A DNA stretch of 64,000 nucleotides, from the NCBI GenBank assembly GCA_025266875.1, contig JALLLT010000018.1, forward strand, positions 248,001 to 312,000, given 5' to 3'. Positions 57,823 through 64,000 of the stretch are shown here, piece after piece; the stretch's first letter is position 1; every line of letters starts with the position of its first letter. The notes under the pieces are model-generated. The model saw only the letters and a program-made list of their open reading frames with translations. It was not told the DNA's origin and ran no database searches. The position numbers were made by a program, and so were the translations under genes. Source of the stretch: Fennellomyces sp. T-0311. Its lineage: Eukaryota > Mucoromycota > Mucoromycetes > Mucorales > Lichtheimiaceae.

Positions 57823-58687
57823 ACGGGGCTGGTGAGAAGTTGGGGGGGGAGAGAGAAAGAGAGAGAGAAAGAGAGAGAAAGAGAGAAAGAGAAAGAAAGA
57901 GAAGGAGTGTGAAAAGAAAAAAGAAGAAAAAAAAAAAGAGAGAGAGAGAGAGAAGAGAGAGAGAAAGTATAAAAAGAAGCAAAGAAAAAAATTCTTAGAA
58001 GCAATGGCTAGAACCGGAAGGGCCCTATTCCCTTCTCCAACTATGAACGTGGCGTATGGACTATATCATGATTTTTTGTTACTCCTACACAGTTCCCTTT
58101 TTCTGGATGCGCGCCCGAGACTGAAGCTGCAAACAGACTTTGGAGCAGAATTCGAGATGTCGAGAACAACTTGGAATCCTTCCTTTGCACTCCGCCCTTT
58201 TGTTTATCGCACATGACAAGCTCGCACACACATCGAATACATAGTGCGTGTATTCTTGGTTATTCGCAGCGCTGTTACCTTTGTGAAACGGGTTTGGCTG
58301 CTGGCCTTATGCTGTACAACCGGTTATTCCCAAACTTGATCCTTAGGTCCGTTTATTCGCCCCTTCAAGGGGTGGGGCCCCAGTGTGAGAAAGAAGATGG
58401 CATTGTTTTCCAGTATCTCGATCACCAGCTACTCTTTTAAATTAGATGCTCGAGCATGTACGTACGGAGGAATCATATCTCGTCTTTCGAATATTCCAGC
58501 GCCTTTGATTATTCATCCTGATTCCCATATGCAGTTCCGCTAGCCCGTGCTTGTATCACCCTTGCTGATCTTCATTTACGAACGCACATTCTCTCTATCA
58601 TGAGTTTCTTCGCGTATTTACAACATTCTTTACTTTTTTTTTTTAATCATATCTTAATGGCTGATCTTTTTCTGCTGCGTGGCCCAA
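57823..58687. other. WD40 promoter and 3' flank of GTR1
   Basis: The first 170 bases are the leader of the WD40 gene with its purine tract. The remainder is AT-rich and holds no supported exon. The end of GTR1 lies at 58688. Confidence 0.45.
57845..57985. repeat. Purine (GA/GAA) microsatellite tract
   Basis: About 140 bases are almost entirely G and A in GAGAAA-like units, with only a few interruptions. On the minus strand it is a CT-rich leader starting about 25 bases before the WD40 start codon. Such tracts can form triplex DNA and are variable in length. Confidence 0.8.
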
Positions 58688-60114
<1,427 letters not shown>

Positions 60115-62443
60115 GATTTACGGTTTTCTTCAAAAACGATAAAGAGAGACGGAACTTGGAGCAAGTTCGAGCTCCGTTGATTTCCAATTTGGATGAGTCG
60201 GCCCTTTACGTTGACAGTCTTCTCGCGACATCGATGATACTTGCTATAGATGTGTCTTGTTTCCTGACCACCGATTGGGAGGAATATGTCTATAATTAGT
60301 CAGTTTGCTATAAGGACAACAAACTGCTCCATAGCAATTACGGCTTTTGTTTTCCCTAGCACAGGATCCAGGGCTCAATGTTACATGGTACGTCAGTCTT
60401 TCTTTTTTTTACTTTGGTACGTATTACAATGCGTGGCCCGATCTTTTTCCCGCCTGCGTTTGAGTTATGCAGGTTGTTATAAAGTCTATCATTGAAAAAT
60501 AAAAGCTTTTTGGCGTGGTTATGCGTATGGCTTGATAAGTATCTCGGGACAACACGCGGCCCTGACTCAGTGGTTCGAAAAGACCCTTAATAAAGGGTAT
60601 AGTTATCGCAGGAGTAGAGCTATCCCATAGCAACCCTTTGTCCAAAGTTTAAGCGGTCCCCTCATTATGATGACTAAACATGTAATACGTATGAAGAGTC
60701 ATGCACACTTCTCCGGATACCGCTGCAAAATAGGGATGCATGCAATATACTCTTGTCAGACGTTTCATTGTCTGTTCAAGAGTATTTTTAAAAAGTAGGA
60801 TTCCGGGTATCTGGAATCATTACTACTTTAATTTCCCAAATCGCGTGACAGAGCCTTCTCTCTCTCCGTTTGACGAGAATAGGAGTGTAAATGTCTACAG
60901 TGCATGAGAAATCAAGGTTAGTTGACGTGTAAAGAATGTCAATTCCAAACTTTAAAGTTGGTTGCATATTAAACACGCACTACTGTCTGCAATAAATATG
61001 TGACGATGTGAAGACGAAATCGCAACTTCTTCTGCGATTGCCGTGGGAACGATTTCCTAAACTGTTATCCATTTTTTCCAAACGCATAGATGCATTGTGC
61101 ATGGACACTTTTTTCTCCTTGATCATGGCAAATCGAGAAAAAGACTAACTTCGAAGAGCGAAAAAAAAAATTGGGCTATTGGTCAACACTAGTAACAAAT
61201 TCTGCTTACAAAAAAAGCATTGCAGAATGATTCGTGAAAGTAGCAAATGACGCTTATACGTGCCAGTTGTACCATAACCTTGGTTTTCTGCGTTAAACTG
61301 CTGGAATGGGAACCATAACGGGCAAAGCACTCGTTTCTTTAAGAATAAATATACTACTTTTGACGACTCTATTTCTTTTGGTTCATTTTTACGCATATTT
61401 GTTCATCAGGAACGTGGAATCCACTTGTTTAGGTAGCTCTATCCTTCGTGGATCCAAACGATTGCTTTTCTGACCCTTTATTTAAAAATAATAGTAACTG
61501 TTTTTGTTGTTTAAATTTTCTTCTTTGGAATCTTTTCATAAAAAGTAGTCTGGTCCATCAGTACTACCATGTACATGGGACTTTTTTTCTGATCATGTAC
61601 CTACGTACGTAGTACTCTTAAGCTATTATGGGCATTTATAAACCCCTATTTGCACTACAAGATCCGTTTTCTCAGAATCTAAAACAATATCAAGCCTTGA
61701 CTGTAAGGATACTGCTGTACGTGTTTGTTGCCATGGTTGAACTATTTTTATAAAGAGGTGCATATGTTTAAAGTCGTACAAAACCCACTTGCATGACGTG
61801 CTTTCTTCAGTTGCGGGATTTTTTTAGAGCCCCGGTCGGTTTGTCTGTGCATCTATTGTCTCTCCTTAATGAATGCATTTCCAGTAGTTTATTAACTCGC
61901 AGCATTTGCATAGGGTTATTGGGGAAAATCTTGATGTTATGTAATAAGAAGCAAATTATTATAGTGGCAGTTTCTCATTTTTCTACCAGAAAACTTGAAA
62001 TGGTAAAGCTCACTCGAAGAATTTGGTAAGCTGTATAAATAAAGCTAGTACACTTTTTTTTCTTTCTGTCTCTTTCTCTGAGTGTATTGTTAGAAGCAAA
62101 AAATAGACTGAACGCTCTGGTTACATGTTTTACTCGATATTGCCCTGAAGCATATGCTGGATTAAAAATATAAAGCGACGCGGTGTTTTCTTTTTGTGAA
62201 ATGGTTGTACAAACGAATGTGATCGTCCCCATAAAAGATCGACACGGAAGGGCCGATGTGAGAAAGATAACGGACCTCTAACATTAGTGTGATGGATGAT
62301 TGTTATTTGCCAAGATCATTACCTTTCCATATCTAGTTACGTCTTAATGTACATTTCATCATCCATATGCTAAAAGTTAAATCTCTTTTTTTTGTTTTCT
62401 TCTTTGCAAACCCTTTCTTTTTTTCTTACTCCCTCCATAACAC
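60115..62443. other. Intergenic, no gene seen
   Basis: This 2.3-kb AT-rich region contains only frames below 90 codons with no motif and long T/A runs. The last 60 bases are CT-rich and form the leader of the next gene. Confidence 0.5.
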
Positions 62444-64000
62444 ATGCTCAAATCTCAACGACTGCGGGTGGGACTTTTGTCTCTCGTGTTACTCAGTATA
62501 ACCGGCTTGGTTTTTCGGTGGCACCTGACAAATGACAAACCATTGCAGTCATTACCAACACCTGAAGCAACTGAAGAAACCTTGCCTCCGCCATTTTCGT
62601 ATGACAAGCAAGATCCTCGAATATCAAAGGTTTTACAAAATATTGACAAGAAATACTGCGGAGGTCCATGCAGGTTCATGCTTCCAGTATTTATCATGGA
62701 ACAAGGTATAAGACAGACGCTGTTACATATATATATATAACAATAACTAAAAAAATAAAGGACAGAGTCCAAGGCTCAAATGCATTTCCGGCAATTGGCA
62801 TTCATGGCAGGCATGATCAATCGTACCATTGTGTTGCCTCAAGTGGGTGGTTCACGACTAGGTGCATGTCTGGAACACGACTTTGGATTTTATTACTCGG
62901 AAGACTGGGCACCTAGCAACGCAGACCACTTTTCTTACATTGCCATGGATAAATTCACGGCATGGGTCAAGGAACGAAAAGCCGTCGGATTTCCAAGTAC
63001 TTCTCAAACATTTCATGTGCATTTGAGTCGTGACCATAAACAAATTGGTGAAAGCGATAATTGCTTTGCTCCCCTCATGGACAATGCTCGCTTTTCCGAA
63101 AAAAGTATCTATCTCCATGACAGCGGCAATGTACGTCGACGGAAGAAGTACCAAAAGATCATCAAGGACTTTTTTACCGAGAAAGATCCTAAAGCCAGCG
63201 ATGAACCGGAGGTGATGAGTGTGTACTACGATCGAAGGTACCTTTATTTTTTTTTTAAAAAAAAAACCTTTTCAATCTTTTATACTAAACCATCGTTTTA
63301 AGATTCCCTTTCATTCACAACACTGTATCGGAGAATCCTATCCCATACAATGACCAAATAACCAAAGCAGCGAACGCCATAGCCGACGCAATGTCACCGT
63401 ATTTGGCTGTGCACTGGCGTACCGAACGTGCGGAACCTGCAGAAAATCTTGTCGGATGTGCAGAATCGTTGACGGATCTAATTCAAGATCGAGCTAGCCA
63501 ACTCGGCTTGTCATCGCCTACATTTTTCCTTTTGACGGACTATCCTCATGTGTTTGACCAAAAGGTAGTGGACGAAGCAGTGAAATCCAATAGCACGGAA
63601 AACGATCAAGGATTTGTTCCGGCGTCGGCGTCGTTTTCGGCCAAATCATTGACCGTCTATCACCATCGAGCGATCCAATACCTGTACAGCCATTTCAAAG
63701 TGACGGTCACCAGTCTGGAAGCAGACATGATGGACGATAAATCACCTGCAAATTGGACTGTGCTACCGGTGCAAGCGTCACTTGCCAAACAGGATAGCGG
63801 AATACTTGGCATTATTGACAAACTATTGGCTATTCGAGCAGATCTTTTTATGGCCGGCAAACCGGGGGTTTGCGCGAGACGAAGCAGTTTTACCGGTCGC
63901 ATCGTCGATGAACGTATTGCGCGTCGACTGGATGAACTCAAGGACACGCACCAGTGGCTGGATGATATGGATGAGACCATCGAAGAATGGACGGATTACT
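62444..64000 (+). CDS. Fucosyltransferase-like type II membrane protein (3' cut off)
   Basis: Three exons are visible and the gene continues beyond the window. The N-terminus has a short basic tail and one membrane helix (VGLLSLVLLSITGLVF), then a Pro-rich stem: the plan of a Golgi glycosyltransferase. The luminal part has CGGPCRFMLP, MHFRQLAFMAGMINRTIVLP, LGACLEHDFGFYY, then YLAVHWRTERAEPAENLVGC with the HWR motif, FFLLTDYPHVFD, and AGKPGVCARRSSFTGRIVDE near the edge. HWR/HxR and the late ARRSSF-like loop are what one expects of the GDP-fucose O-fucosyltransferase (PF10250) fold. Intron 1 is about 62 bp with a GTATAA donor; intron 2 contains a T10A10 junction. The acceptor cannot be told. 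Members of this phylum contain fucose in their cell walls, so a wall-glycan role is possible. Confidence 0.72.

Overview
The window is nuclear DNA from a filamentous fungus, most likely one of the Mucoromycota (Mucorales). The genes are dense and cut by many short introns (mostly about 50-70 nt, GTAAGT/GTACGT donors). Leaders are pyrimidine-rich. Several proteins have the look typical of Mucorales: a methyltransferase with a C-terminal tryptophan-rich tail, long Zn2Cys6 regulators, and HET-domain proteins. I cannot place it to genus.

Layout. 0.7-4.4 kb: a small serine-rich protein, an SAM methyltransferase (-) and an intronless SRPBCC/START-like protein (-). 5.2-8.5 kb: a 17-exon gene related to the deubiquitinase USP7/Ubp15 whose whole catalytic triad is gone; I consider this the most interesting object here. 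9.0-11.0 kb: rRNA methyltransferase NOP2 (-). 11.6-15.0 and 26.1-28.9 kb: two paralogous Zn2Cys6 regulators with the same intron plan, including a 12-nt micro-exon. 16-19.5 kb: an intact HET-domain gene with a hexapeptide-repeat insertion, next to a decayed relative. 21.1-26.0 kb: serine palmitoyltransferase subunit 2 (-), NMN adenylyltransferase (+) and the Golgi SNARE Bos1 (-). 31.5-39.0 kb: a secreted two-module protein, Arp3, a broken mitochondrial phosphate carrier, cytochrome c haem lyase, and the small-subunit processome WD protein Utp7. 39.3-43.5 kb: a second HET remnant, a TA-flanked MITE, and a KH-domain protein split over two frames. 46.0-47.1 kb: the ADP/ATP carrier. 49.2-53.5 kb: a third HET remnant, Isa2 and an MCUR1/Fmp32-like protein sharing a 117-bp promoter, and a low-complexity protein. 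54.0-64.0 kb: a nucleotide-sugar transporter, a WD40 protein, the Rag GTPase Gtr1, and a fucosyltransferase-like gene that runs off the end.

How they fit together. Most genes are housekeeping functions without operon-like logic. Five mitochondrial functions lie within about 17 kb (haem lyase, phosphate-carrier remnant, ADP/ATP carrier, Isa2, MCUR1-like), and two of them share a promoter. The sugar-nucleotide transporter and fucosyltransferase-like protein could both act in Golgi glycosylation. The accessory part is the HET family (one intact, three decayed), the USP7-like pseudo-enzyme and the MITE. Exon joins were worked out by eye from splice signals and frame, so individual intron edges may be off by a few bases.
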